Assembly: GCA_020725055.1 (NCBI GenBank) | Contig: DYFS01000005.1 | Coordinates: forward strand, 1 to 42,424 | DNA length: 42,424 nt | Direction: 5' to 3' | From: Candidatus Hadarchaeum sp. | Lineage (GTDB): Archaea > Hadarchaeota > Hadarchaeia > Hadarchaeales > Hadarchaeaceae | Shown here: piece after piece, positions 31,505 to 40,519 of the stretch | Position numbering within the stretch: the stretch's first letter is position 1 | Layout: each line of letters opens with the position of its first letter | Program-made: the position numbers and the translations under genes | The notes under the pieces: model-generated | Told to the model about the DNA's origin: nothing | Seen by the model: only the letters and a program-made list of their open reading frames with translations | Databases searched by the model: none

Positions 31505-33536
31505 CCCCTTTTACTTCTGTGAACACCCTTTTAGCTTTAAAGGGAGCGAACTCCTCGCCTCCCCCCTCGTAGAATTTCCCGAAGAACTCGGCGAAGTGCA
31601 GACGCATGGTGTGGATGAAGCCAGCCAGCGAGCCGATGAAGAGGTTGAAGATGTGCCCGATCAAAAGCACGAACGCTATCCCTATTAGCACGAGACCAGC
31701 GAGGATCACAGCGGGGGAGAGGGCGAGGTTGGGCCTTACCATGCCGCTGAACGCCAGCCCGACGATGTAGTTCAACAAATACGCGATCACCCCGGTCGCG
31801 ACACCGAGCGCCATGAGCCTAGCATAAGAGGTCACATCCGCTACCAAACTTATTATACCATAAACCGTGTTAATTGCCCCGCCGAACTTAGCCCGAACTC
31901 CTGGGGAAATGAGGATTGCCCCAATCAGCCCCCCAACCAGCCCCGCGTAAAAGAGAGCCCGGAGAACGACCACTATAGCTGGCGCTGGCGCGAGCGGGTT
32001 GAACGCCTCCGCCAGCCCCATCTTCGGGAAGGTGAAATCTATACCAAGCGACCTCAGGCTGAAGCCCAGAACGCAGAAACCGAGCCCGAAAAACCCAGCG
32101 ATCAGCGCTGCCCTCGAGATATCCTCAAAGACGACTTTCGCCCACCTCCTTCTGAACGCGTCCTTCAGCGTCTTCGCCACACCGAAGGCCACTAAGAGGT
32201 GCAGGATGCCGATGACTATCGCCAACTTGAGCAGGGGGAGCGGATCTCTAGTTGGGTCCGACCAAATCGCCGGCAGAGTTGGGCCGAATAAGCTGCCAGT
32301 CAGAACACCCATCACGATCGCGCATACCCCTGCCACGGCTAACGTTCTCCTGACATCGCTCGGAAACGCCTTGGCGAACCAGAAGCCGGAGAGCATGAAA
32401 ATCGTGAGTATGGCGCCGTAACCGATGTCGGACAGACAAATCCCGAAAAATATGGCGAAGCTGACGGTTAGGAGCGGCGTTGGGTCGACCTCGTCGTAGC
32501 GGGGGGTGCCGTACATGGTGGTGATGAACTCAAAATCTTTGGCAACGGGTGGGTTCTCGAGCTGGATTGGCACCTGCTCAACCTCCCCCTTCTGGGGCTC
32601 GTAAGCGCGGAAAACACATCGTCCGCGGGTGGCCGATGCGATGATCGATTCCAGCCCAGCCGTTTTCTTCACCGGCACCCAGCCCTCGATGAGAACGGCT
32701 GCCTCACTGTAGCCAAATGCCGAACATGCCTCAAGCCTCTCTTTCTTTATCCCAAGCTCCTCCGCCAAGCGGTTAACATCCCGTGCCCACGCCTTCGTCA
32801 GCTTTGCGATTTCTTTTTCAAGCCTTTTTTCAAGCTTCTCTAGGCCAGCGATCTGCTTGTCCAGCCGCTCCATCGCCACCCCTGGCACAAGGGGGGCTGG
32901 CGGGAGCTCGAGGAACTCCACCCCGTACCTGTAAAGCACCGGCGCTAACTTGGGTTGATCCCGCACCCGGCACGCCACAACCACCGATTTCTTCTCCCCC
33001 TTCCCAAGCATCGCAGCAATGACTTTTTGGGAGAGGGTCTCGCGAGCCGTGGCGATGAATTCCCCCACCACGTCCTCCGAGACCCGCCCGATTGCCACGT
33101 AAAATTCATCGGTCGGGTGGAGGTATTGGAGCGAGAACTTTACCTCCAAAAAATCTTTGAGCGCCTCCCTCTGAGTAAGCAACTTTTGCCCCTCGCTCTC
33201 TATCTCCTTGCGCTTCGCTCCCAGCGCCTCTAACCTCGGCCCGAGCTTCTCGATGGTTCTCTTCGCTTCCCTCACAACTTGCTCGCGCGTACGCTCTTTG
33301 ACTTTTAGGGGGCGCTTGAGCCCTGGCGCCCCTAGCACAGTCCGCATCCCCTCGAGCTTCGCAAGTAGCGCTGAGACCTCGAAAAACTCATCACCAAGCG
33401 CCTTCCGCACGAGCTCTGGCTCCACCGCTTCTTTTATCTGGACGATGCCGGCCTCGTGTAGCCTCGACACAACATCATCGCGTTCGCTTTGCAAAACAAC
33501 CACTCGGAACTTCTGCATACGGGCGGTTTTGAACAT
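31485..33536 (-). CDS. atpI: A-type ATP synthase subunit I (a-subunit)
   Basis: Stator membrane subunit carrying the ion half-channels. 683 aa. The N-terminal ~340 residues are cytoplasmic and coiled-coil-rich; the rest has seven to eight membrane helices. The essential Arg lies in VTSYARLMALGVATGVIAYL, matching yeast Vph1 Arg735. The ATG at 33536 is 4 nt downstream of the AtpH stop. The C-terminus ends in a basic segment that overlaps the atpK start. Confidence 0.94.
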   Translation of the reverse strand: MFKTARMQKFRVVVLQSERDDVVSRLHEAGIVQIKEAVEPELVRKALGDEFFEVSALLAKLEGMRTVLGAPGLKRPLKVKERTREQVVREAKRTIEKLGPRLEALGAKRKEIESEGQKLLTQREALKDFLEVKFSLQYLHPTDEFYVAIGRVSEDVVGEFIATARETLSQKVIAAMLGKGEKKSVVVACRVRDQPKLAPVLYRYGVEFLELPPAPLVPGVAMERLDKQIAGLEKLEKRLEKEIAKLTKAWARDVNRLAEELGIKKERLEACSAFGYSEAAVLIEGWVPVKKTAGLESIIASATRGRCVFRAYEPQKGEVEQVPIQLENPPVAKDFEFITTMYGTPRYDEVDPTPLLTVSFAIFFGICLSDIGYGAILTIFMLSGFWFAKAFPSDVRRTLAVAGVCAIVMGVLTGSLFGPTLPAIWSDPTRDPLPLLKLAIVIGILHLLVAFGVAKTLKDAFRRRWAKVVFEDISRAALIAGFFGLGFCVLGFSLRSLGIDFTFPKMGLAEAFNPLAPAPAIVVVLRALFYAGLVGGLIGAILISPGVRAKFGGAINTVYGIISLVADVTSYARLMALGVATGVIAYLLNYIVGLAFSGMVRPNLALSPAVILAGLVLIGIAFVLLIGHIFNLFIGSLAGFIHTMRLHFAEFFGKFYEGGGEEFAPFKAKRVFTEVKGGEWPGR

Positions 33537-33540
33537 CGCC

Positions 33541-33852
33541 TCACCGCGTGACCGCTTTCAAAATCAACTCGACCGCTTCCCTGCACCTCGCCCTGAGCTT
33601 CTTCTCGGGGATTTGGCTCCCTTTGCGTGCCCTTTCGAGCTGTTTTTGAACTTCTGCCTTCGCTTTTGATATGAAATCTTTAATCGTTTTCTCAGCCTTC
33701 GCACGCGCTTCCGCCGCGGAGCGCTCCTTTATTTGGGCAGTCTCACTCCGCGCTGACTCTAGAATCCGTTCGGACTCTTTTTTTGCCGCCTCGATTTTTT
33801 CCCCCGCCTTGCGCTCCGCCTCAAAAATCGCACGAAGGTCTTCCTCGACCAC
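33541..33852 (-). CDS. atpH: A-type ATP synthase subunit H
   Basis: Peripheral-stalk subunit, almost entirely a right-handed coiled coil with E. Ala/Glu/Lys/Arg-rich helix throughout (AERKAGEKIEAAKKESERIL). 103 aa from GTG at 33852, which follows GGGGG by about 8 nt; the track start at 33894 adds an unlikely MAPFKTMWSAGG. A GTTTAAAAC box upstream would begin transcription near 33853. First gene of the minus-strand ATPase operon, as H is in most archaea. Confidence 0.87.
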   Translation of the reverse strand: MVEEDLRAIFEAERKAGEKIEAAKKESERILESARSETAQIKERSAAEARAKAEKTIKDFISKAKAEVQKQLERARKGSQIPEKKLRARCREAVELILKAVTR

Positions 33853-33977
33853 ACATCTGCCCCCGGCCGACCACATTGTTTTAAACGGCGCCACTCATAA
33901 GCGTTCTGCTCGGTTTCTGTGGAGATGCCTCTGGAGTAAAACAGTTAAATGATTGGCTAAAAATTTCTTTGGTGGAT

Positions 33978-35372
33978 ATGAAAGCTACTGTGGTGATCCC
34001 AGCAAAAGATGATGGGGCAACGATTGCCGAAGTTGTGCGCGCTGCCAAGCAAGCTAAGTGGGTTGATGAGGTAATCGTTGTAGATGGACACTCGACCGAC
34101 GACACCGCTAAAGAAGCCAGACGGGCTGGCGCGAAAGTCGTGACGCAGTCCAAGAAGCTCTACCCAGGTAAGGGGGTGGCGATGCGCGATGGGTGCATGG
34201 CAGCATCGAACGACATCATCGCATTTGTGGACGCCGATATCGTAAACATCGGCCCGGCGACGCTCGAGCAGCTGATAGAACCGATCCTAAAGGGCGAAGC
34301 CGATTTCGTCAAAGGAACATTCGAGCGCGCTGCTGGGAGGGTAACCGAACTTGTGGCAAAACCGCTGTTGAAGATGTTCTTCCCCGAAGTAGCGGGGTTC
34401 TCGCAACCCCTCAGCGGCGAGATAGCGGGTAAGCGGTGGGTGTTCGAGCATGTGAAATTTGAAGAGGATTGGGGCGTCGACGTTGGCATTTTGATAGATG
34501 CGGTGAGGTCGGGCGCGAGGGTGAAAGAAATTCACATTGGGTTCAAAGACCACCTCATGAAACCGTTACTCGACCTGCGGGAGATGGCATACCAAATTGC
34601 AGAAACAATCATCAAAAGGGCTGAAAGGCAAAGCTGCACCAAAGATCTTGCTTGGATATCCCCGCTACGCTACCGGATAACCCATCACGGGGAGATCGCT
34701 GCGGGAGTGAAACCCTATACAAGGCTTGTGGTCTTCGACTTCGACGGCACGCTGGTCGACGGGAGGGTAATCGACACGCTGGCTGAAAAATTTGGCTTCA
34801 CCGAAAAGTTAGAAGCTGTGCGCAAAAGAGTGCCTTCTGGGCATAAGCAATCTTCAGAAATCGCGAAACTTTTGAACGGTCTCAAGATACGAGGTCTGCT
34901 GAGGGCTGTGATGGAGATGCCGCTAATGCCGGGTGCCAGACAGGCGCTGCAAGAGCTGAAAAGCAAGGGGTGCTACATAGGAATAATAAGCGATAGCTAC
35001 AGGCGGGCGGTTGAGGCCAAAACGAGCGAGCTTCCGATAGATTTTACCATAGCGAACGAACTGGACGTTCAAGACGGGGTTTTTACCGGCGACATACATA
35101 TGCCCTTTGGCTGGGTGAAAAAAGAGGGTTGTTTGGAACATTCGGTATGCAAGCTCGTTGCCCTCAGGAGGCTCGCTGAGGAGGTGGGTGCTGACATGGA
35201 AGAAGTAGTCGCGGTTGGTAACGGTGATGTTGATACGTGCATGGTGGAAGCGGCTGGCCTCGGGATTGCCTTCAACCCGAATTCCGTTAGGCTAGTTGAG
35301 GCAGCCGATGTCGTGATAAAAGAGAAAGACTTGCGAAAGGTATTGGAGCACATCCGCCAACGGTTGTTATAG
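33978..35372 (+). CDS. Glycosyltransferase (GpgS-like) fused to HAD phosphatase
   Basis: Two enzymes in one 464-aa protein. Residues 1-~235 are a GT-A glycosyltransferase with VVIPAKDDGATIAEVV, VIVVDGHSTDDT, and the metal-binding FVDADI. The segment FVKGTFERAAGRVTELVAKP, then AGFSQPLSGEIAGKRW, resembles glucosyl-3-phosphoglycerate synthases (GT81). Residues ~250-464 are a HAD phosphatase of SerB-like type: FDFDGTLVDG, GIISDSYRR and VAVGNGDVDTCMVEAAGLGI. The pair could make glucosylglycerate, a compatible solute or lipid/polysaccharide precursor, in two steps. A dolichol-phosphate sugar transferase is an alternative. The ATG at 33978 is preferred; GTG at 33972 is possible. It sits between the two halves of the ATPase genes. 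Confidence 0.8.
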   Translation: MKATVVIPAKDDGATIAEVVRAAKQAKWVDEVIVVDGHSTDDTAKEARRAGAKVVTQSKKLYPGKGVAMRDGCMAASNDIIAFVDADIVNIGPATLEQLIEPILKGEADFVKGTFERAAGRVTELVAKPLLKMFFPEVAGFSQPLSGEIAGKRWVFEHVKFEEDWGVDVGILIDAVRSGARVKEIHIGFKDHLMKPLLDLREMAYQIAETIIKRAERQSCTKDLAWISPLRYRITHHGEIAAGVKPYTRLVVFDFDGTLVDGRVIDTLAEKFGFTEKLEAVRKRVPSGHKQSSEIAKLLNGLKIRGLLRAVMEMPLMPGARQALQELKSKGCYIGIISDSYRRAVEAKTSELPIDFTIANELDVQDGVFTGDIHMPFGWVKKEGCLEHSVCKLVALRRLAEEVGADMEEVVAVGNGDVDTCMVEAAGLGIAFNPNSVRLVEAADVVIKEKDLRKVLEHIRQRLL

Positions 35373-35406
35373 GGTTTGGCCAGTACGAACTTTGTTCACC
35401 TCGCAA

Positions 35407-35416
35407 TTCATAAAAG
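35407..35416 (+). promoter_or_regulatory. TATA box of atpA-atpB
   Basis: TTCATAAAAG lies about 35 nt before the TTG start of atpA, giving a predicted leader of about 10 nt. It shows that A-B has a promoter separate from the H-I-K-E-C-F-D operon. Confidence 0.45.
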
Positions 35417-35446
35417 CTGAGTAGATACACTAGTGCTGGTGCGAGC

Positions 35447-38400
35447 TTGGGCAAAATCACCCGGATCACTGGCCCCGTCGTCATCGCTGATGGTATGAAA
35501 GGTTCAGAGATGTACGAGCTCGTGCGCGTGGGCGAACAGGGCCTCATCGGGGAGATCATCGGGCTGATTGGTGATCGCGCGACAATCCAAGTTTATGAGG
35601 AAACGGCCGGCATCAAGCCAGGTGAGAGGGTTGAGGGTACGGGAAAACCCCTCTCCGTCGAGCTCGGGCCAGGGTTGATCGGCGCGATATATGACGGCAC
35701 TCAAAGGCCACTCAACATAATCAAACAAAAAACCGGAGATTTGATAACGCGCGGCGTCTTCGCGCACCCCCTGCCACGCGACAAAAAATGGGAGTTTGTG
35801 CCGAGGGTGAAAAAAGGTGATGAGGTGGGGGAGGGTGATGTACTCGGAACTGTCAAAGAGAGCAAACTTGTAGAACACCGCATCTTGGTTCCGCTAGGAG
35901 TCAAGGGCAAAATCGTCAACATCGCCGAAGGAGCTCATAGGGTTGAAGAAGTCGTAGCGACCGTAGAAACCGCTCACGGCAAAAAGGAAGTTCTGATGAT
36001 GCAGGTCTGGCCCGTTAGGCGGGCGAGACCATTCAAAGAAAAACTCGACCCGTGCGAGCCCCTGATAACTGGGCAGCGTGTTGCAGACACATTTTTTCCC
36101 ATAGCCAAAGGCGGGACTGTAGCGATACCTGGAGGATTTGGGACTGGTAAGTGTGTGAAAGGAAACACGCCCGTCTTGCTTGCCGATGGCGAGCTTCTAA
36201 CTCTTGAAGAGATATACGAAAAATCGAAGAACAACAATGGACGTCGTATAAACAACGGTTCTGAAGAATGCGTCGTTTTAGATGAGCCCATAAAGATTCA
36301 TACCTTCAACGGTAGTGACATAGTTGAAGCTGACGCAACGCTTACTTACAGGGGCTACAGCGATCAGATATGTAGAATAACTACTAGGGCAGGTAGAACC
36401 ATTGAAATCACCCCTATTCACAACTTGCTCGTTTTTCGACCGAATTGCACCATCGAGGCGATCCCTGCAAAGAATTTGAAAGAGGGGGATTACCTCGTCG
36501 TGCCGCGAAAGATAGAGAGGCACACTTCAAACCAAATCATCAATTATTCAAAGCTTGTCGAGAGTTGGGGCAACGATCTGAGAACTGCTGATAAAAAACT
36601 GATCTATGAGACGGTTCGCGCGGTTAAAAAAATGGCTGAAAAGGAAGGGTCCTTTAAAAAGTTGTTGGATAAACTTGGGATAAGCTACGATGTCTTAATG
36701 AATTATGTGTTAAGGCGGGCGAGACCTCCGCTATCGTTCGTTGCTAAGGTACTCAAAAAAAGAATCTGCCCACGAAAGGTTGGAATCCGCAGAAGCGATA
36801 ACGAACTATTATTGCCTCAAAAAGTGACCCCTGAGTTAGCGGAATTTCTGGGAATGTTGCTCTCCGATGGAACCATAAAACCTGGATTTGTGCGCTACTA
36901 CAGCGTTGAGCCAGCGTTGCTCAATAGGTTTTCCGAGCTAGGCCAAACAATCTTTGGAGCAAAATGTCGAAGAACCGTTGAGAAAGGGGTTGGATGTATT
37001 GTAATTAGCAACAGGGTTCTTGTACGAGTGCTTCATGAAATATTTGAAATACCGCTACGCAAGAAATCCCGCAACGCTAAAGTTCCGAGGCTGATTCTGA
37101 AATCGGATGGCACCGCCATTGCATCCTTCATCAAAGGGTACTTCCTAGGGGATGGGTACGTCGGTAGGCGGGAAGTTGGGCTATACACGACGAGCAAAGT
37201 GATGGCATCGCACTTGTCTTATCTTTTATCCATCCTTGGCATTCCACATGCTGTTAAAACAAAACCCCGGTTTGGCGCCTACATTATTGTCATCTCAAAC
37301 TGCGAGCGGGCCGCCACATTCGCAAAACTCGTAAAAGTTCCGGATAAGTTCGCTATTGGCAGAAAACTCGCAGAGAGATTGCGGAAAAATCCAAGAGGGT
37401 ATACTGCGCTTGATGTAGTACCTGTATCCGCTGAGTTCCTTCAGTCAACCATCAAAAGCGGCAGCGTTGAGGCCAGCCTCTTTAGACGTTATGGGGTGAA
37501 AATCCGAAACTACCTCAAACTACGGGAGAAACCCTCCATCAGCACCTTTAAGAAAATAGCAAGTGGGCTGAGGGAAAATGCCCCATCTACAATCGAAGTC
37601 AAAAGAATTTTAGAAATCAGCGAAATGCTTGACTCAATCGGCTTTGATGCTGTGGAAAAGATCGAAAGTGAGAATTCACCAACTCCTGTTTATGACATCA
37701 CGGTGCCTTCGACCCATAACTTTGTGGGCGGAACTATGCCCACGCTCCTGCACAACACCGTTTTCCTCCACCAAGTTGCAAAGTGGGCCGACGCCGACAT
37801 CATCACTTACGTGGGGTGCGGTGAGCGCGGTAACGAGATGTGCGACGTGCTCGTCCACTTTCCACAACTCAAAGATCCGCGAACCGGCGAATCGCTTATG
37901 GAGCGAACGGTGCTCATAGCCAATACCTCAAACATGCCCGTCGCAGCGAGAGAAGCCAGCGTGTACACCGGCATCACGATAGCCGAGTACTTCCGCGACA
38001 TGGGCTACAACGTTGCCCTCATGGCTGATTCAACGTCGCGCTGGGCTGAGGCAATGCGCGAGATCTCCGGGCGGCTCGAGGAGATGCCCGGTGAGGAGGG
38101 TTTCCCAGCCTACTTGGCGTCAAGGCTCGCTGAGTTCTACGAGCGGGCGGGACGCGTCCGCACCTTGAGCAACGATGAGCGGTATGGCTCGGTCACGGTG
38201 CTCGGGGCCGTTTCTCCCCCGGGAGGCGACCTCTCGGAGCCGGTGTGCCAAAACACCCTACGCATCGTCAAGGTCTTCTGGGCCCTCGACACGGCGCTCG
38301 CCGATCGCCGCCACTTCCCCGCCATCCACTGGCTCACGAGCTACTCGCTCTACGTTGACCTGCTCAAGGGCTGGTGGGTACAGAAGCTCGGCGAGGACTG

Positions 38401-38821
38401 GAAAGCGCTGCGCGACAACGCCGTGGCGATGCTTCAAAAAGAGGCCGAGCTCGAAGAGATCGTGCGGCTCGTCGGCCCAGATGCTCTGCCTGAACGCGAG
38501 CGCGCGGTTTTGGAGTCCGCCCGCATGATGCGCGAGGACTTCCTTCAGCAGTTCGCCTTCCACGAGGTCGACACCTACTGCCCTACTGAGAAGCAGCTGG
38601 GGATGTTCAAGCTCCTGCTCAAGTTCTACGAAAATGCGGTTGAGGCTGCGAAGCGCGGCATCGCAGTTGAGGAGATCAAGAAGCTCCCCGTAAAAGAGGA
38701 AATCGCGGGGATGAAGCGGCTGCCCCCCGAAAGGTTTGAGAGGGAGTACAAATCGATGGAGGGGCGTCTCGAAAAGCAGTTCACTGAACTCTTTCAAACG
38801 AAAAAAGCGCTGGGTGGATGA
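35447..38821 (+). CDS. atpA: A-type ATP synthase catalytic subunit A, interrupted by an intein
   Basis: Catalytic subunit; hydrolyses or makes ATP. N-extein is residues 1-235, from [16 protein letters not shown] to the P-loop GGFGTGK. A 535-aa intein (236-770) splits the P-loop, and the C-extein resumes [20 protein letters not shown]. Splicing restores GGFGTGKTVFLHQ and gives 589 aa, the usual size. Other catalytic parts are [35 protein letters not shown] and the stalk-facing [11 protein letters not shown]. Start is TTG at 35447; no ATG or GTG is better placed. Its end overlaps atpB by 4 nt. Without splicing the enzyme cannot bind nucleotide. Confidence 0.96.
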   Translation: MGKITRITGPVVIADGMKGSEMYELVRVGEQGLIGEIIGLIGDRATIQVYEETAGIKPGERVEGTGKPLSVELGPGLIGAIYDGTQRPLNIIKQKTGDLITRGVFAHPLPRDKKWEFVPRVKKGDEVGEGDVLGTVKESKLVEHRILVPLGVKGKIVNIAEGAHRVEEVVATVETAHGKKEVLMMQVWPVRRARPFKEKLDPCEPLITGQRVADTFFPIAKGGTVAIPGGFGTGKCVKGNTPVLLADGELLTLEEIYEKSKNNNGRRINNGSEECVVLDEPIKIHTFNGSDIVEADATLTYRGYSDQICRITTRAGRTIEITPIHNLLVFRPNCTIEAIPAKNLKEGDYLVVPRKIERHTSNQIINYSKLVESWGNDLRTADKKLIYETVRAVKKMAEKEGSFKKLLDKLGISYDVLMNYVLRRARPPLSFVAKVLKKRICPRKVGIRRSDNELLLPQKVTPELAEFLGMLLSDGTIKPGFVRYYSVEPALLNRFSELGQTIFGAKCRRTVEKGVGCIVISNRVLVRVLHEIFEIPLRKKSRNAKVPRLILKSDGTAIASFIKGYFLGDGYVGRREVGLYTTSKVMASHLSYLLSILGIPHAVKTKPRFGAYIIVISNCERAATFAKLVKVPDKFAIGRKLAERLRKNPRGYTALDVVPVSAEFLQSTIKSGSVEASLFRRYGVKIRNYLKLREKPSISTFKKIASGLRENAPSTIEVKRILEISEMLDSIGFDAVEKIESENSPTPVYDITVPSTHNFVGGTMPTLLHNTVFLHQVAKWADADIITYVGCGERGNEMCDVLVHFPQLKDPRTGESLMERTVLIANTSNMPVAAREASVYTGITIAEYFRDMGYNVALMADSTSRWAEAMREISGRLEEMPGEEGFPAYLASRLAEFYERAGRVRTLSNDERYGSVTVLGAVSPPGGDLSEPVCQNTLRIVKVFWALDTALADRRHFPAIHWLTSYSLYVDLLKGWWVQKLGEDWKALRDNAVAMLQKEAELEEIVRLVGPDALPERERAVLESARMMREDFLQQFAFHEVDTYCPTEKQLGMFKLLLKFYENAVEAAKRGIAVEEIKKLPVKEEIAGMKRLPPERFEREYKSMEGRLEKQFTELFQTKKALGG
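36152..37756 (+). other. AtpA intein (535 aa) with LAGLIDADG endonuclease domain
   Basis: Starts with Cys1 ([20 protein letters not shown], block A). Block B is [22 protein letters not shown] motifs are [14 protein letters not shown] and [16 protein letters not shown]. Block F is [15 protein letters not shown]; block G ends TLLHN with Thr as +1 residue. All splicing residues are canonical. The insertion point is between Lys and Thr of the Walker A motif, the site used by other archaeal VMA inteins and different from the yeast VMA1 site ([11 protein letters not shown]). AT-richer than the exteins. Confidence 0.94.
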
Positions 38822-40215
38822 AAATGAGCGAGGCCGTGAAGAGCAGGGAATATCTGACCGTCGGCAGGGTCTCAGGCCCCCTGATGATAGTTGAGGGGGT
38901 CAGTGGTGTCGCCTACGGTGAGGTCGTTGAGGTCACCACGCCAAGCGGCGAGACCAAGCGCGGCCAGGTGCTCGATGCTTATGAAGATCGTGCCGTGGTC
39001 CAGGTCTACGAGGGAACGGGTGGCATCGACACCCTCCAAACCCGGGTCAGGTTCACGGGCGAGACGGTGAAATTCGGTGTTGGGCTTGAGCTTCTGGGCA
39101 GGGTCTTCAGCGGGAAAGGCGTATCGATTGACGGCGGCCCCAAGCCGATATGTGAGGAAGAGCTCGATGTTCACGGTGCGCCGATAAACCCGTCCGCGCG
39201 TGAGTACCCGAGCGAATTCATTCAAACCGGGATTTCAGCAATCGATGGGATGAACACCCTCGTGCGCGGGCAAAAACTCCCCATCTTTTCAGGGGCTGGC
39301 CTCCCCCACAACGAGCTCGCCGCCCAGATAGCGAGGCAGGCGAAGGTTCTCGGGGAGGAAGAGAGATTTGCAGTTGTCTTCTGCGCGATGGGGATAACCC
39401 ACGAGGAGGCCGCTTTCTTCATCAAAGATTTTGAGCGGACGGGCGCACTCGAGCGGGCGTCGGTATTCCTCAACCTAGCGAACGACCCTGCCATCGAACG
39501 CATTCTAACGCCGAGGCTTGCTTTAACAACCGCCGAGTACCTGGCTTTTACTCAAGGTATGCATGTGCTCGTGATTCTGACCGATATGACAAACTATGCC
39601 GAAGCCCTTCGCGAGATTTCCGCCGCGCGCAGTGAGGTACCTGGACGCCGGGGCTACCCGGGCTACATGTACACCGATCTCGCGACTGTGTACGAGCGGG
39701 CGGGGAGGATACTGGGCAAGCGGGGCTCGATTACACAGATGCCGATCCTGACCATGCCTGGGGACGACATCACCCACCCAATCCCGGACCTCACGGGTTA
39801 CATCACGGAAGGACAGCTCTGCATGGACCGCGAACTCCACCGCAAGGGCATCTATCCCCCGCTCAACGTCCTGCCCTCGCTGTCTAGGCTGATGAAGGAC
39901 GGCATAGGGGAGGGGCACACCCGCGAGGACCACAGCGACGTCTCCAACCAGCTCTACGCCTGCTACGCCGAGGGGCGCGACCTCCGGGCCCTCGTCGCAG
40001 TCGTTGGTGAGGAGGCATTGACCGAGCGCGACCGCCGCTACCTAGACTTCGCGGACCGGTTTGAGCGGGAGTTTGTCAATCAAGGCAAGGCCGAGGATCG
40101 CTCGATCGAGGCGACGCTCGACCTGGGCTGGGAGCTCCTCCGCGCGCTGCCTGAGGGTGAGCTCAAGCGCGTTGACCCGCGGTTTGCCGCAAAGTACCTG
40201 CGACCGCGTGAGTGA
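38818..40215 (+). CDS. atpB: A-type ATP synthase subunit B
   Basis: Non-catalytic, nucleotide-binding subunit of the A3B3 head, 465 aa. Signature regions: [20 protein letters not shown] at the N-terminus, [20 protein letters not shown] in place of a true P-loop, [20 protein letters not shown], and the proline-rich [21 protein letters not shown] at 38818 overlaps the atpA stop by 4 nt, so A and B are made at matched levels. No atpD follows; that gene is at 28.2-28.9 kb on the other strand. Confidence 0.95.
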   Translation: MKMSEAVKSREYLTVGRVSGPLMIVEGVSGVAYGEVVEVTTPSGETKRGQVLDAYEDRAVVQVYEGTGGIDTLQTRVRFTGETVKFGVGLELLGRVFSGKGVSIDGGPKPICEEELDVHGAPINPSAREYPSEFIQTGISAIDGMNTLVRGQKLPIFSGAGLPHNELAAQIARQAKVLGEEERFAVVFCAMGITHEEAAFFIKDFERTGALERASVFLNLANDPAIERILTPRLALTTAEYLAFTQGMHVLVILTDMTNYAEALREISAARSEVPGRRGYPGYMYTDLATVYERAGRILGKRGSITQMPILTMPGDDITHPIPDLTGYITEGQLCMDRELHRKGIYPPLNVLPSLSRLMKDGIGEGHTREDHSDVSNQLYACYAEGRDLRALVAVVGEEALTERDRRYLDFADRFEREFVNQGKAEDRSIEATLDLGWELLRALPEGELKRVDPRFAAKYLRPRE

Positions 40216-40246
40216 CTTGGTTAAAAAAGCCCGCATGCAAAAGCTA

Positions 40247-40307
40247 GCGCGCTCGGGGACTCAAAATCCTCATCACCAATCAGCGGGTCAGTCTCGTCAT
40301 CGCGCGC
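40247..40307 (-). ncRNA. Box C/D sRNA (methylation guide)
   Basis: On the minus strand the parts are in canonical order: stem GCGCGC (40302-40307), box C AUGACGA (40294-40300), 10-nt guide GACUGACCCG, box D' CUGA (40280-40283), 4-nt spacer, box C' UGAUGA (40270-40275), 13-nt guide GGAUUUUGAGUCC, box D CCGA (40253-40256), stem GCGCGC (40247-40252). Box C has U5 to C and box D has U2 to C, so the usual U-U pair of the kink-turn becomes C-C. The D guide complements GGACUCAAAAUCC, the anticodon arm expected of tRNA-Leu(CAA). The fifth base upstream of box D pairs with U33, one away from C34. TATA-like sequence sits 25 nt upstream. Confidence 0.75.
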
Positions 40308-40326
40308 ATCAAGATTGTCATGCACG

Positions 40327-40338
40327 GTTTTAAAAGTT
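40327..40338 (-). promoter_or_regulatory. TATA box of the box C/D sRNA
   Basis: Minus-strand ACTTTTAAAACC is centred about 25 nt upstream of the first base of the sRNA terminal stem, exactly where an archaeal promoter should be. T tracts CTTTTG (40238-40243) and GCTTTTTTAA (40220-40229) downstream could end the transcript. Confidence 0.6.
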
Positions 40339-40519
40339 GTTTTCTGGTATGTGGTTATTCTGGGGTATCGCGGGTGAGGAAGTAAGCGGCACTCGGGGCC
40401 TCCATCAAAAAATATGGGGGATTACCAAACAGATTACCAACGAAGCCCGTCTGGGGGGCTCCCTCCACCCGCCTCGCAGCCCCAAAAAAACATCACTTCC
40501 CCGCAGAACCAGACGCAAG

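Larger units (their letters stand above)
40216..40519. other. 304-bp convergent gap between atpB and trpS
   Basis: Contains the box C/D sRNA, its TATA box and T tracts. The remaining stretch 40340-40519 has no supported gene. It holds a 9-bp direct repeat GATTACCAA (40421-40429 and 40433-40441) and, on the minus strand just after trpS, a T7 run near 40485 that could terminate trpS. The track ORF at 40337-40894 runs antisense into trpS and is a shadow. Confidence 0.5.

Noticed and set aside
40247-40307. tRNA-Leu fragment (GGACTCAAAATCC on the plus strand)
   Set aside because: It looks like a tRNA-Leu(CAA) anticodon arm, but no acceptor, D or T arm is present. The complementary strand reads as a complete box C/D sRNA whose guide explains the match.
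40421-40441. Direct repeat GATTACCAA twice
   Set aside because: Only two 9-bp copies 12 bp apart; not a CRISPR or clear binding array.
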